Shown: positions 27,521-36,723, numbered from the stretch's first letter. The stretch is 64,000 nucleotides of DNA from DOZZ01 sp963792655 (GCA_963792655.1 CAWBWU010000006.1:372001-436000); one strand, 5' to 3'. Numbers and translations: made by a program. Notes: generated from the sequence alone by a model not told the origin.

Positions 27521-28852
27521 TTACTGAAGCAGATCGATAGCGGTGCTACTCATGGCCTTCACGCCGGTTCGCAGGGTGGGCTCCGGAAGCGGTTGGAACA
27601 AACTCGAGTGCAGCGAAGGAAAGCGCCCGTGTGTGCGCCTGATTTCAGCCGCCTTTACCGGATCAACGGCGCCCAGACGGAACATGCAGGTTGGAATTTT
27701 GCCGTCGCGTCCGAAGCGGCCGAAGTCTTCTCCGACCATCGTGGGCTGAGTCACCGAAACATTGCTGTCGCCCAACGCTTTGCGCAGCGATGCATCCACG
27801 CGCGCTGAAAGCTTCGGATCGTTGAACGTGGCCGGCGTGTGCTCCGTGTCGCTGGTGGTCATCACCGGCGCGCGGTCTTCCGGAATTCCGTTGGCGAGCG
27901 CGATGCCTTTGGCCATGCGAGCAATGCTGGCCAGGATCTTCTCGCGCGCCTCTTCTTTGTAAGTGCGAATGGTGAGCTGCAGCTTCACTTCGTCGGGGAT
28001 GATGTTGCCTTTGGCGCCGCCGTGAATCGAACCGACGGTGACCACGGCTGGATCGAAAGGCGACATCTCGCGGCTGACGATGGTCTGCAAGCTGGTGATG
28101 ATTTCCGCGGCTGTCACCACCGGGTCTTTCGTCGCTTCCGGCGCCGAACCGTGGCCGCCCAAACCGCGCACGAGCAATTCCGCTGAAGTGGAATCGGCCA
28201 TGATGTAACCTCCGGCAACCGTTACTTTGCCGGCGTCGATCGTAGCGTCATCATGCAGCGCGATCACAAAATTCGGTACCGGGAAACGGTCGAAGAAGCC
28301 GTCGTTCAGCATGGCCCGCGCACCATCGACGACCTCTTCCGCCGGCTGGCCGACCAACACCAGCGTGCCGTGCCAACGGTTCTTCATCGCGCTCATTACG
28401 CGCGCCGTGCCGATGAGCGAGGTCATATGGATGTCGTGGCCGCACGCATGCATGACTCCGACTTCCTGGCCCTGATCGTTTTTCGTTCGCACCGTGCTGG
28501 CGTACGGCAAACCGGTCTGCTCTTCGACGGGAAGCGCATCCATGTCGCTGCGGATCAGCAGGACCGGACCTGCACCATTTTTCAGCACGGCGACCACCCC
28601 GTAGCCGGTCTGTTTCGCATCGCTGTACTTGCCGACATGGTCGGTCACTGTGAACCCCGCGGCCCGCAGTTCGGATGCCAGCAATGCGGACGTGTTCTTC
28701 TCGTGCCGTGAAAGCTCAGGCGCGCGGTGCAGGCCTTTATAGATTTCCAGCAGTGAAGGCAGTTCGTGGGAGACCAGCGCATCCATGTCCTGCGCCCACA
28801 TCCGGGTGCAGCCCGCTAATAGAACAACCGCAAGAGTGACCTTCACAGGCAC
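27521..28852 (-). CDS. Exported M20-family amidohydrolase/peptidase
   Basis: A 443-residue zinc amidohydrolase related to hippurate hydrolase and N-acyl amino-acid deacylases. The N-terminus is an export signal with a possible lipobox (LLAGC), so it may be a lipoprotein. Metal-ligand regions are MHACGHDIHMT, GQPAEEVVDGA and, near the end, SLHSSLF; the lid domain carries GLGGHGSAPE. Asp in RSDMDALPVEE is the usual base-pairing residue. Exported M20 enzymes cleave acylated amino acids or peptides outside the cytoplasm. It is divergent from the alpha/beta hydrolase gene, with a 90-bp repeat between them. Confidence 0.88.
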   Translation of the reverse strand: MPVKVTLAVVLLAGCTRMWAQDMDALVSHELPSLLEIYKGLHRAPELSRHEKNTSALLASELRAAGFTVTDHVGKYSDAKQTGYGVVAVLKNGAGPVLLIRSDMDALPVEEQTGLPYASTVRTKNDQGQEVGVMHACGHDIHMTSLIGTARVMSAMKNRWHGTLVLVGQPAEEVVDGARAMLNDGFFDRFPVPNFVIALHDDATIDAGKVTVAGGYIMADSTSAELLVRGLGGHGSAPEATKDPVVTAAEIITSLQTIVSREMSPFDPAVVTVGSIHGGAKGNIIPDEVKLQLTIRTYKEEAREKILASIARMAKGIALANGIPEDRAPVMTTSDTEHTPATFNDPKLSARVDASLRKALGDSNVSVTQPTMVGEDFGRFGRDGKIPTCMFRLGAVDPVKAAEIRRTHGRFPSLHSSLFQPLPEPTLRTGVKAMSSTAIDLLQ

Positions 28853-28875
28853 CAGTGTAGTGCGCGAGCGCGTAT

Positions 28876-28965
28876 TTCAGAGGCGCGACTGGAGGAAGCG
28901 CGTGCCGAAAGCTCACAGGGGCTCAACCAGACCGGCCACTGCGCTCCGTTAGTCGCGCCTCTGAA
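28876..28965. repeat. 90-bp palindromic interspersed repeat
   Basis: Two perfect 15-base arms (TTCAGAGGCGCGACT and its complement) at 28876-28890 and 28951-28965 enclose a 60-base centre with GGAAGCGCG near one arm. A partial second copy of the same arm and GGAAGCGCG spacer occurs at 49854-49900. It sits in a divergent intergenic region, as REP-like elements usually do. Confidence 0.75.
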
Positions 28966-29014
28966 TGTGCGTGGACATGCAGCTGATTTGAATGCGCCGC
29001 CGAAGCGTCATAGC

Positions 29015-29897
29015 ATGGGTGGCGTGAAACTTCGAACTCTTGTGCTCCCTTTGCTCTTCGCTATATCCGCCGCTGCCGCTGAACCGCCTCGAACTGTTCT
29101 GCTGTGGCCAATGGGTGCTCCCGGAGCTGGTAGATTCGCGCGAGATTGACAAGCCCAAGCTCACCATCTACCTACCGGACAATCCGATCGGCACGGGCGT
29201 GGTGGTCGCTCCGGGCGGCGGCTACGGTGCACTCGCGATGGACCATGAGGGCGTTCAGATCGCCAAATGGCTGAACGGCTACGGCGTGGCGGCGTTTGTA
29301 CTGCAGTACCGTTTGGGGCCGATCTATCATCACCCCACGGAGTTGATGGATGCACAACGCGCGATTCGCATGGTACGCGCACAAGCTGCTCAATTCAAGA
29401 TTGCGCCTAATCGGATTGGCATGTGGGGCTTCTCAGCCGGTGGCCACTTGACCGCGACGGCCGGAACGCACTTCGATAATGGCGCGGCGAACTCGACCGA
29501 CCCCATCGAGAAAGCCAGCAGCAGGCCCGATTTTCTGGTGCTCGCTTACCCCGTAATCTCATTTACCACGCAATACACGCACAAAGGATCGCTTCGCAAT
29601 CTGCTCGGTGATAATCCCGATCCCAAGCTTGTACACGACCTCTCAGCCGAATTGCAGGTGACCAAAGACACGCCACCGACCTTCCTGTTCAGCACGAGCG
29701 GCGATACTGGAGTACCGCCCGAGAATAGCGTTCTGCTCTACGAGGCTTTGCACAAAGCCGGCGTACCGGTGGAGATGCACATCTTCCAGAACGGTCCTCA
29801 CGGAGTCGGACTCGCAACCTTTGATCCTGCACTCTCAGTGTGGTCCCAGTTACTGGCTAACTGGCTTCGCGTGAATGGCTTTCTGAACGCGCGTTGA
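29015..29897 (+). CDS. Secreted alpha/beta-hydrolase (esterase/xylanase-type), one frameshift
   Basis: The signal peptide (KLRTLVLPLLFAISAAAA) begins at the ATG at 29015 and is followed by EPPRTVLLWPMGAPGA; the rest continues in another frame from about 29130: DKPKLTIYLPDNP, the oxyanion motif VVVAPGGGYGALAMDHEG, LQYRLGP, the nucleophile elbow GMWGFSAGGHLTAT, and catalytic Asp and His near GDTGVPPENS and NGPHGVGL. This is the BD-FAE/acetyl-xylan-esterase-like group, so deacetylation of plant polysaccharide is plausible. A one-base change near 29127-29135 joins the parts to about 293 residues. Its 3' end overlaps the convergent aminotransferase gene by 41 bases. Confidence 0.83.
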
Positions 29898-31044
29898 CGG
29901 CTGCTGCGATCCTGGCAACCCCTTCCCTAAATGTGGGCGGGGCGGTCAGAAGGCTGAGCACTAAGTATGCCTCACTCTCCATATCGTAGAAGTAACCGGG
30001 CTGCGCGAGGACCTTGTGCTCTTGAAGCAGCGTGAGCACCCACTCTTCTTCCGTTAACACGGTGGGCACGCGAATAATCGCGCTCCATCCGCCTTCTACC
30101 TTCAGCAGAGAAGCGGCGGGAACTTGCCGGTCGATGACATCACGCAGCGTACTTAGATTTTGATTGACACGTTTCAGTATCTGCGGTTGGATAGACTCTG
30201 CCGCAGCCAATAAGCCCGGCAAGGCAAGTTGTACCGGCGTGCCTACTGAAAGATAACTATCGGCAATCAGACTTAGCCGCTCTAACGCTGACGCTAACAC
30301 CTCGCCTGGGCCGCCGGCAATGATCCAACCCAGCTTCATTTGCGGCAGCCCCGCATATTTCGAAAGACCGTTCAGACAGAACGTGAGCACATCGTCAACA
30401 CTCGCGAGAGTCCTGACGGTTTCCTCGGCGGTGTCCAGCGTGTAGCTGGCAAACACTTCGTCAGAGATCAAAGCCAGAGAGTGCTCCCGGCAAATGCGCA
30501 CCAGCTCATTTAACTCTCGGTGTTTAAGGAAAGATCCAGTTGGATTGTTGGGATTAACAATAATAATCGCCTTGGTACGACTCGTAATCCGGGCTTCGAG
30601 CGCACCGGTGTCAACAAACCAGCCATGGTCGTAATGCAGCGGATAGCGGCGGACCTCCACGTTCTCGAGTGCGGCGAGGTATTCAAAGAGTGGATATGAC
30701 GGCGCCGGGGTAAGTATTTCGTCTCCTGGATTGCACAACAATTTAAATAGCCATGAATAAGATTCGCTGGTGCTCGCGCTAAGTATCACGCGGCGCAATG
30801 GAACATTGCTCAATCTTGCTATCTGCTCGCGCGCAGTCTCAAGACCTGTTGGATCGGGCTCGTAACTAAGCATCCCGGCGTGGTTGAAGCTGCTGGTAAT
30901 TGCCTGGACAGGGTAATCCAGCCCGGCCAGAGTTGGATTGGATAGTGTCAGGTCCAGGTAGTTCACGCCGCTTTCTCTCATCCGGCGTAGCGCGCCATCG
31001 ACACTGTTGGGCTGAGCGTGCCAGGTAAGGCGTGAAGAGAACAT
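29857..31044 (-). CDS. PLP-dependent class I aminotransferase
   Basis: A 395-residue fold-type I enzyme. Recognisable are LDLTLSNPTLAG, YEPDPTGLETAREQIARL, ILSASTSESYSWLFKLL, TPAPSYPLFEYL, VNPNNPTGSFL, LISDEVFASY and the PLP lysine in LNGLSKYAGLPQMKLGW. The last motif and the conserved Arg near the C-terminus fit alanine/aspartate-type aminotransferases. No amino-acid biosynthetic neighbours narrow the substrate. It appears to be transcribed alone and divergently from the small exported protein at 31135. Confidence 0.88.
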   Translation of the reverse strand: MFSSRLTWHAQPNSVDGALRRMRESGVNYLDLTLSNPTLAGLDYPVQAITSSFNHAGMLSYEPDPTGLETAREQIARLSNVPLRRVILSASTSESYSWLFKLLCNPGDEILTPAPSYPLFEYLAALENVEVRRYPLHYDHGWFVDTGALEARITSRTKAIIIVNPNNPTGSFLKHRELNELVRICREHSLALISDEVFASYTLDTAEETVRTLASVDDVLTFCLNGLSKYAGLPQMKLGWIIAGGPGEVLASALERLSLIADSYLSVGTPVQLALPGLLAAAESIQPQILKRVNQNLSTLRDVIDRQVPAASLLKVEGGWSAIIRVPTVLTEEEWVLTLLQEHKVLAQPGYFYDMESEAYLVLSLLTAPPTFREGVARIAAAVNARSESHSREAS

Positions 31045-31134
31045 GGGCAGTTCTCTATATTAACGTCCGTTCAGAAGCGCAACTCGTGCGCTGCAGCCTG
31101 GGTTAAGTAAGTCAGAAAGTGGAGGTAAACGGGA

Positions 31135-31474
31135 ATGAAATTGAATAAATGGATCATGAGCGCGGCATTCGCAGTAGGCCTGTTGGCAGTGTCCGGCCAG
31201 GCGCCGCTGGCAGCATGGCAGGACCCGGCGACTCCGGCCGACATCCAGCACGATCGCATGGATCGCAACCGCGACAATCGCGATATCCGGCACGACAAAA
31301 AGGCGATCCGCCACGACCGCGCGGAGGTCCGGAAAGACTTGAACCACGGACACTACCGGCGCCGCACAGAAGGAAGTCGGCGAGATCAAACGCAAGGAGC
31401 ACCGGCTGGACAAAGACCAGAAGGACCGCAACCGCGACAACCGCGATATCCAGCGCGACAAGCAGTCACAGTAA
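31135..31474 (+). CDS. Small exported charged repeat protein, one frameshift
   Basis: A signal peptide (KWIMSAAFAVGLLAVSG) is followed by an Asp/Arg/Lys-rich chain with an internal repeat: DRNRDNRDIRHDKKAIRHDR and, after the shift, DRNRDNRDIQRDKQSQ. The frame changes between about 31345 and 31370 (RRRTEGSRR against KEVGEIKRKEHRLDKD). Joined length is about 112 residues. GGAGG lies upstream of the start. The periodic charge suggests a long single helix in the periplasm. It is followed by a strong terminator. Such small DR-rich exported proteins are common in Acidobacteria; function unknown. Confidence 0.68.
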
Positions 31475-31495
31475 ACCGTTGTAGCTGAAACACTG

Positions 31496-31533
31496 GCCCT
31501 CGATCTGCTTCTGGCAGGTCGAGGGCATTTTTA
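31496..31533 (+). terminator. Intrinsic terminator overlapping the next gene's ribosome site
   Basis: An 8-bp perfect stem GCCCTCGA/TCGAGGGC extends through a T-G pair and CTGC/GCAG to about 13 bp and is followed by ATTTTTAT. It should stop transcription of the gene at 31135. Its 3' arm contains GAGGG seven bases before the ATG at 31533, so the hairpin also covers the Shine-Dalgarno site of the following gene. Confidence 0.85.
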
Positions 31534-31913
31534 TGGGTAACGAGTCGAATTACACATCGCGCAGTACGGGCGGCATTAAGCGCGGCGACCGCGCCGAAAC
31601 GGGCGATCTCGAAGCACAGCCGAATGAAGGCACCAGCCGCGCCGGTTCCGGCGTTCATGGCGGCGGATCGGGTTCCGAAGGTCACGTCACAGCGGATTCC
31701 AGCAGTCTCGGCACAGAAGGGCCGGGCGCGAGCGAGCTCGACGGCACACCGCTCGATACCGGCGACACGGAACTGGACGAACTGACCGTGCTGGATGCGA
31801 GCGACCCAGACCTGGGTCTAACCAATATCGGCGATGTGCCGCCCGATGATTGGGCTGCGGATACCGGCCCCACCCACTCGGGCGAAGCCGATGCGCCGAG
31901 CCGCCGTTCCTGA
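31533..31913 (+). CDS. Acidic low-complexity protein of unknown function
   Basis: A 126-residue protein without signal peptide or membrane helix. It starts GNESNYTSRSTGGIKRGDRA and is rich in Gly, Ser, Thr, Asp and Glu, with a central GGGSGSEG and an Asp/Glu/Leu-rich end (DTELDELTVLDASDPDL). It is probably disordered. The ATG follows GAGGG at good spacing, but that sequence lies in the terminator stem described above. I do not recognise a family; similar proteins look like stress-response or hydrophilin-type proteins, but this is only an impression. Confidence 0.6.
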   Translation: MGNESNYTSRSTGGIKRGDRAETGDLEAQPNEGTSRAGSGVHGGGSGSEGHVTADSSSLGTEGPGASELDGTPLDTGDTELDELTVLDASDPDLGLTNIGDVPPDDWAADTGPTHSGEADAPSRRS

Positions 31914-32009
31914 TTAAGTTCTGTTCAGCACCGGAACGGGAACGTAGGCGGCCGTGTCCAACAGATTGAGAGCAGCCGGGTCATCCGGCGGCTGGTCGGA
32001 GGAAATGAT

Positions 32010-32354
32010 ATGACGCTTCGAAATTTGGCAGCTTCGGCCGTTCTTACGGCGGGATCGATGTTCTTTGCCGCGGCGCCTGCTCTGCACGCGCAGGACTATG
32101 GCTACGGCCGGCCTTACGGATACGATCGCGATTACCGTTATGACCGCGGCCGTGATGGGCGCTATGAGCGCGAGCTCGAAAAACTGCAACACGATCGTCA
32201 GGAGCTGAATCGCGCTCTGTATCGCCGTGATTACCGCGCAGCGAGACGCGAAGAACGCGAGATCGCCGAACGTGAACGCCGCCTCAATCGCGAATTCGGA
32301 CGCCGGGGATACGCCCGCGGCTACGATCGCGACGACCGTTACTGGAATCGCTAA
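32010..32354 (+). CDS. Small exported Tyr/Arg-rich protein
   Basis: A 114-residue protein. The signal peptide (LAASAVLTAGSMFFAAAPA, then LHAQ) is followed by a Gly/Tyr/Asp/Arg segment (YGYGRPYGYDRDYRYDRG) and a charged helix (ELEKLQHDRQELNRALYRRD, then AARREEREIAERERRLNREF). GGAGG precedes the ATG at ideal spacing. It resembles its neighbour at 31135 in composition and layout, not in sequence. A terminator follows. Unknown function; an envelope- or nucleic-acid-binding filament is a guess only. Confidence 0.7.
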   Translation: MTLRNLAASAVLTAGSMFFAAAPALHAQDYGYGRPYGYDRDYRYDRGRDGRYERELEKLQHDRQELNRALYRRDYRAARREEREIAERERRLNREFGRRGYARGYDRDDRYWNR

Positions 32355-32378
32355 GCGCGATTCGATTCGAGCACCAGC

Positions 32379-32409
32379 AAGCGCGGCCTCGCCAGCCGCG
32401 CTTTTGTTT
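32379..32409 (+). terminator. Intrinsic terminator
   Basis: A 9-bp stem (AAGCGCGGC/GCCGCGCTT) with a 7-base loop, followed by TTTTGTTTT. It ends the transcript of the gene at 32010. Confidence 0.85.
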
Positions 32410-32473
32410 TGTTCGAAACACTAATGCCCGCGGTGCATTCTGCCGGTCATCACTCGTGCCGGGCGAGACAAGT

Positions 32474-33999
32474 TCAGTTCCAATAGTTTCGGTCGAGGCT
32501 GCGGTACTGCACGGCCTCGGCGACATGTTTTGCCGACACTCCGGCCGCGTCGTCCAGATCAGCGATTGTGCGTGCCACGCGCAGGATGCGGTCGTGCGCA
32601 CGTGCCGAAAGGCTCATCTTACGAACAGCAAGCTCGAGAGTACGCTCGCCGGCAGCGTCGAGTACGCAGAACTCGCGAATCCGGGGTGAGGGCATTTCCG
32701 CGTTGGTGAATCCGCGGGCATCCTGCTTTAAACGGCGCACGGTGAACCTTGTCGCGCATCGACTCCGATGTCTCGCTCGGCCGGTCGCCGCGCAGTTCCA
32801 CGTACGGCACTGCCGGGACTTCAATGTGAATGTCAATGCGGTCGAGCAGAGGGCCGCTGATCTTGCCCAGATAACGCTGTATCGTTCCGGTGTTGCACCG
32901 GCATTCGCGCGTGGCATCGCCGTAGAACCCGCACGGGCAAGGATTCATGGCCGCGATCAACATGAAGCGCGAGGGGAAACAAAGCGTCATGTTCGATCGC
33001 GCAATGGTGACCGAACCTTCTTCGAGTGGCTGCCGCAGCAGCTCGAGAACGTTGCGCGGAAACTCTGGAAATTCGTCCAGGAACAGTAGCTCCGTGGTGG
33101 GCGAGGCTGACCTCACCAGGGCGCGGCGAGCCCGAACCACCGCCAATCAGGCCCGCGTCGGAGATCGTGTGGTGTGGCGCGCGAAACGGCCGCTGGTGCA
33201 GCAGCCCGGCGCTCGGCCGGCAGAATTCCCGCGATGCTGTGGATCTTGGTCGTTTCGATCGATTCGCTGAACGTGAGAGAGGGCAGAATCCCGGCGAGCC
33301 GCTTCGCCAGCATCGTCTTGCCCGAACCCGGCGGTCCGATCATCAGCACGTTGTGCGCTCCCGCCGCTGCTACTTGCAGCGCACGCTTGGCAGTGGATCT
33401 GACCGCGCACATCACAGAAGTCCTCCGGCTTCTCCGCGCCGGGCTCAGGGACTGGCGAATGGGGCACAGCCGGTTGAAACTTCCGCAGGCCGCGAGAGCA
33501 GCGCGACCACTTCCGGCAGGCTGCGAACGCCATAGACCTCCAGCCCTTCGACCACCGCCGCTTCGGCTGCATTTTCCATCGGCAGCACCAATTTGCGAAT
33601 GCCTTGCGCGCGAGCACAGACCGCCACTGACAACGCTCCGCGCACAGGACGAACAGTCCCGTTCAACGAAAGTTCGCCAATCGGCAGATGGTCGTCGAGC
33701 GACTTCGCACTGCCCATCGCGCCAAGAATTCCGAGCGCCATCGGCAAGTCGAAGCCCGCGCCTTCTTTGCGGATGGTGGCAGGCGCAAGATTGATCGTGA
33801 GCGCCTTGTTCGGATAACCAAAGCCCGAGTTGATCAGAGCGCTCTTGATGCGCTCGCGCGCCTCGCGGACTGCGGCGTCCGGCATGCCCACCAGCATGAA
33901 GTCACGGGTCATGCCTCCTTTGTAGAGGTCTACTTCAACATCGATCAGGTGAGCGTCAATGCCGAATACCGCAGCGGTCTGAGTTTTGAACAGCGCCAT
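32474..33999 (-). CDS. comM: YifB/ComM-family Mg-chelatase-like AAA protein, several frameshifts
   Basis: The ComM helicase promotes branch migration during natural transformation. The N-terminal Lon-like domain is one clean frame (residues 1-165: GIDAHLIDVEVDLYKGGMT, FMLVGMPDAAVREARERIKS, LTINLAPATIRKEG). The rest is divided among three frames: Walker A IGPPGSGKTMLAKRLAGILP, TTELLFLDEFPEFPRNVLE, LIAAMNPCPCGFYGD, SGPLLDRIDIHIEVP and the C-terminal LSARAHDRILRVARTIADLD. At least four one-base changes lie between 33450 and 32690. Motif order and joined length (about 508 residues) are complete, so I prefer sequence error to a dead gene. Confidence 0.87.
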
Positions 34000-34022
34000 G
34001 CCAGAAACCGTTGTGCTGCACG

Positions 34023-35243
34023 CTATCGCTTTGTCGCAACGAAATTTGGCGCCGGGGCCTTCAACTCGCGCTCAAGGAATGTCTGGAGCGACATCACCTC
34101 GGTTTTGTTGTTGATCTGATAAGACTCGTTGCCTGCATACAACACGAAGCGGCGCGTGACCTTCAGATCGTCGCAGGCGATATGGAAGCCTTTGCTCGGA
34201 GCGGGATTGCTCAACGCACGTTTAATCTCAATTCCCCAGCGCTCTTTGGCGCTGAAATCGATGACGAGATCCACCTCGGCTCCCACGGCCGTACGGTAAA
34301 AGTACGTGTGCACCGAGGAAGGTATCGACTCAACGATGTTCTCGATATGCATTCCCTCCCAGGTTGCGCCGACCACGGGGTGCCCCAGCAACTCGTCGAG
34401 CGTGTGGATCCCGAGCAGCGAATGAACCAGGCCGCTATCGCGAACATAGACTTTCGGGCTCCGCACGAGCCGTTTACCCGCATTCGAGACCCACGGCTGT
34501 AGCCTGCGCACCAACAGCAGGTCGACCATGATGTCGAGATAGCGGCCCACCGTTTGACCACTGACGCCCAACGCGCCCGCGAGCTGCGCCCCATTGAGCA
34601 TCTGCCCCTGATTGTGCGCGAGCATCTGCCAGTAGCGGCGCAGCGTCTCCGCCGGAATGCGCGGCCCGAGATTCGGGACATCTCGCTCCAGATACGTTTG
34701 GATGAACGACTCGCGCCAGAGAAAGCTCTCGGCATCGTCGGGCGCGAGAAAACTGTCCGGGAATCCGCCGCGCAACCAGAGCTGCTCAATCGGGAACCGG
34801 TCCGCCACCTCCATCCACAAAAATGGCGTGAGCTCCTGATAGGAGATGCGCCCGGCGAGCGTCTCCGCCGACTGTTGCAGCAGATCGATCGAAGCTGATC
34901 CCAGTAAGAGAAAAAGACAGTTCCGCTTGCCCTTGCGGCGACGGCGGTCGATCAATCCCCGTAAGGTCCGGAAGATGCCTGGCATCTGCTGGATCTCGTC
35001 CATGATCACCAGCTTGTCCTCGTTCTGATTCAGGTAAAGCTCGGCATCGTCGAGCTTCGCGCGATCCGAGGGAAGCTCCAGATCCAGGTAGAGAGCCTGC
35101 TCCCCCATCTCCTCCGCCAGATCGAGCGCGAGTGTCGTTTTGCCGACTTGACGAGGCCCCAGCAAGGCCACCGCCGGGAACTGCTCCAGCGCGGTGCGAA
35201 TGCGGCCTTTCTCCAGCCTCCGAATCTCGTCGTCAAGTGGCAA
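34023..35243 (-). CDS. AAA ATPase with C-terminal DUF4143 (nuclease-like) domain
   Basis: A 406-residue protein of the large, poorly understood ATPase-DUF4143 family. Walker A is LLGPRQVGKTT (28-38), Walker B LVIMDEIQQ, and GSASIDLL is the sensor region; then comes the LAGRISYQELTPF strand, a winged helix (LNGAQLAGALGVSGQTVGRYL) and the C-terminal fold with the nuclease-like residues GAEVDLVIDF and WGIEIKRAL (E..D..E-x-K). Start is a TTG at 35243; no ATG or GTG fits. A 20-base perfect inverted repeat lies 20 bases upstream. These proteins are often solitary, move horizontally and have been linked to toxin-like or defence roles without proof. Confidence 0.83.
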   Translation of the reverse strand: MPLDDEIRRLEKGRIRTALEQFPAVALLGPRQVGKTTLALDLAEEMGEQALYLDLELPSDRAKLDDAELYLNQNEDKLVIMDEIQQMPGIFRTLRGLIDRRRRKGKRNCLFLLLGSASIDLLQQSAETLAGRISYQELTPFLWMEVADRFPIEQLWLRGGFPDSFLAPDDAESFLWRESFIQTYLERDVPNLGPRIPAETLRRYWQMLAHNQGQMLNGAQLAGALGVSGQTVGRYLDIMVDLLLVRRLQPWVSNAGKRLVRSPKVYVRDSGLVHSLLGIHTLDELLGHPVVGATWEGMHIENIVESIPSSVHTYFYRTAVGAEVDLVIDFSAKERWGIEIKRALSNPAPSKGFHIACDDLKVTRRFVLYAGNESYQINNKTEVMSLQTFLERELKAPAPNFVATKR

Positions 35244-35263
35244 CCTTGTAATTATGCCATGAC

Positions 35264-35322
35264 GTGGAAGGAATACAAGGTTACCTGCCCATTTTCAACA
35301 ACTAACCTTGTATTCCTTCCAC
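35264..35322. promoter_or_regulatory. 20-bp perfect inverted repeat upstream of the DUF4143 ATPase
   Basis: Arms at 35264-35283 and 35303-35322 are exact complements (GTGGAAGGAATACAAGGTTA) around a 19-base spacer. A degenerate third copy (GTGGAAG then AATTGCAAGGTT) follows at 35326-35344, and half of the motif (AACCTTGTAATT) sits next to the TTG start at about 35242-35253. The spacing suits an operator for autoregulation, or a mobile-element end. Confidence 0.6.
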
Positions 35323-35484
35323 AGCGTGGAAGAATTGCAAGGTTCGGCACTCACCGAACCCGCTTCGGACATTCCCCCGCTTTCGTGGTGAATGACCGCT
35401 TCCTCACCGGCACCTATGCGGATGGTAGGCCACTGGACACTACTCTGCTAACATTCATTTTGTAGGGCCAAGCGCCCCAATTGG

Positions 35485-35573
35485 GCCGGAGTGGCGGAAC
35501 TGGCAGACGCACGGGACTCAAAATCCCGCATCGTTCACTCGGTATGTGGGTTCGACCCCCACCTCCGGCACCA
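35485..35573 (+). tRNA. tRNA-Leu (anticodon CAA)
   Basis: Acceptor arms GCCGGAG/CTCCGGC pair perfectly, the anticodon loop is CTCAAAA with CAA, a long variable arm follows (class II), the T arm is GTGGGTTCGACCCCCAC and CCA is encoded. It reads UUG codons. The gene stands alone between the DUF4143 locus and the DUF2157 gene. Confidence 0.95.
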
Positions 35574-35628
35574 ACTCCCTCCCTTCATCCATAATCAGTC
35601 TCGAAGCGTTAACATCGGGTGATCGTCC

Positions 35629-36723
35629 ATGAAGAGCGACTGGCAAACTTCGCTCGCGCGCTGGCAGGATGCCGGTCTGGTGGACGCTCCAACGGCTGCC
35701 CGCGTCCGCGACTGGGAAGCAGCGAACCAAGGCTCCCGGCATCTGGAGTGGCCGGTGCTGTTGGCTTTGACGCTGGGCGGCTTTGCCTTAGGCGCAGGCA
35801 TTCTGCTGTTCGTCGCAGCGAACTGGGATCGTATCTCGCCGTGGGCCCGCTTCACGATGGTCTTGGGGATGGCGGCGTTGTTCCATGTCGCCGCGGCATT
35901 CGCTCTATCCGAGTCGCCGCGGGTGCGAAGCGCACTGCACGCACTCGGCACTATTGCGTTTGGAGCAGGCCTGGCACTGACAGCGCAGATCTTTCATCTG
36001 CCGCTCAACTGGCATGTCGGGTTGTTGCTCTGGTGTTGTGGCGCTTGGGCCGCGTGGGGCCTGTTGCGCGATGTACCCCACACGCTGCTGGTCGCCATAG
36101 CGACGCCCTGGTGGCTCTCCGCAGAACTTGCCGATCGTGTGCAAGACTTCGAACGCCCACTTGCAGGAGCACTGGTGGTCATGGCTCTGACCTACCTGAC
36201 TGCTGTGATCCCCAACAATGAATCGGAGTTGAGGCGTGCCTTGATGTGGCTCGGGATCGTGGCCGTCCTGCCGCCTTTTGTAGCGGTCCAATTTTCATTT
36301 CAGCGTGACGCGGCGTTCGGCATCGCCCTGCTGGCCGTTGTGGTCCCATTGATTCCTGCATTTCTCTTACGCGGCACTCTGGCTTGGCGAAACGTGATTG
36401 CGGCTGCCTGGGTTCTGTTGGTCATCTTGCTGCCACGACAGGTTTACGCGCCCAACGGCACGTTCTCGAACACGTTCCTGTACCACTTGTGGTCGGCAAT
36501 CGCTTCACTCGCGCTGATCGGGTGGGGTTGGGCGGAAGGACGCGCGGAACGCATCAATCTGGGCGTAATCGCGTTCGCCTTCACGGTGCTGGCATATTAC
36601 GTATCCAGCTTTTGGGACAAGCTGGGACGATCGCTCAGCCTGATCGGTCTGGGCTTTCTGCTGCTGGGCGGTGGGTGGATTCTCGAACGAATCAGGCGCA
36701 GGATGACGGCGGCCATCGCATGA
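35629..36723 (+). CDS. DUF2157 multi-spanning membrane protein
   Basis: A 364-residue protein with a short cytoplasmic N-terminus (LARWQDAGLVDAPTAARVRDWE, the DUF2157 signature) and about ten hydrophobic helices, among them LLALTLGGFALGAGILLFVAAN, IALLAVVVPLIPAFLL and VIAAAWVLLVILLP. The family is known only as a membrane partner of GDYXXLXY proteins. Its stop overlaps the ATG of the next gene (ATGA), which encodes exactly that partner. Function of the pair is unknown. Confidence 0.85.
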   Translation: MKSDWQTSLARWQDAGLVDAPTAARVRDWEAANQGSRHLEWPVLLALTLGGFALGAGILLFVAANWDRISPWARFTMVLGMAALFHVAAAFALSESPRVRSALHALGTIAFGAGLALTAQIFHLPLNWHVGLLLWCCGAWAAWGLLRDVPHTLLVAIATPWWLSAELADRVQDFERPLAGALVVMALTYLTAVIPNNESELRRALMWLGIVAVLPPFVAVQFSFQRDAAFGIALLAVVVPLIPAFLLRGTLAWRNVIAAAWVLLVILLPRQVYAPNGTFSNTFLYHLWSAIASLALIGWGWAEGRAERINLGVIAFAFTVLAYYVSSFWDKLGRSLSLIGLGFLLLGGGWILERIRRRMTAAIA

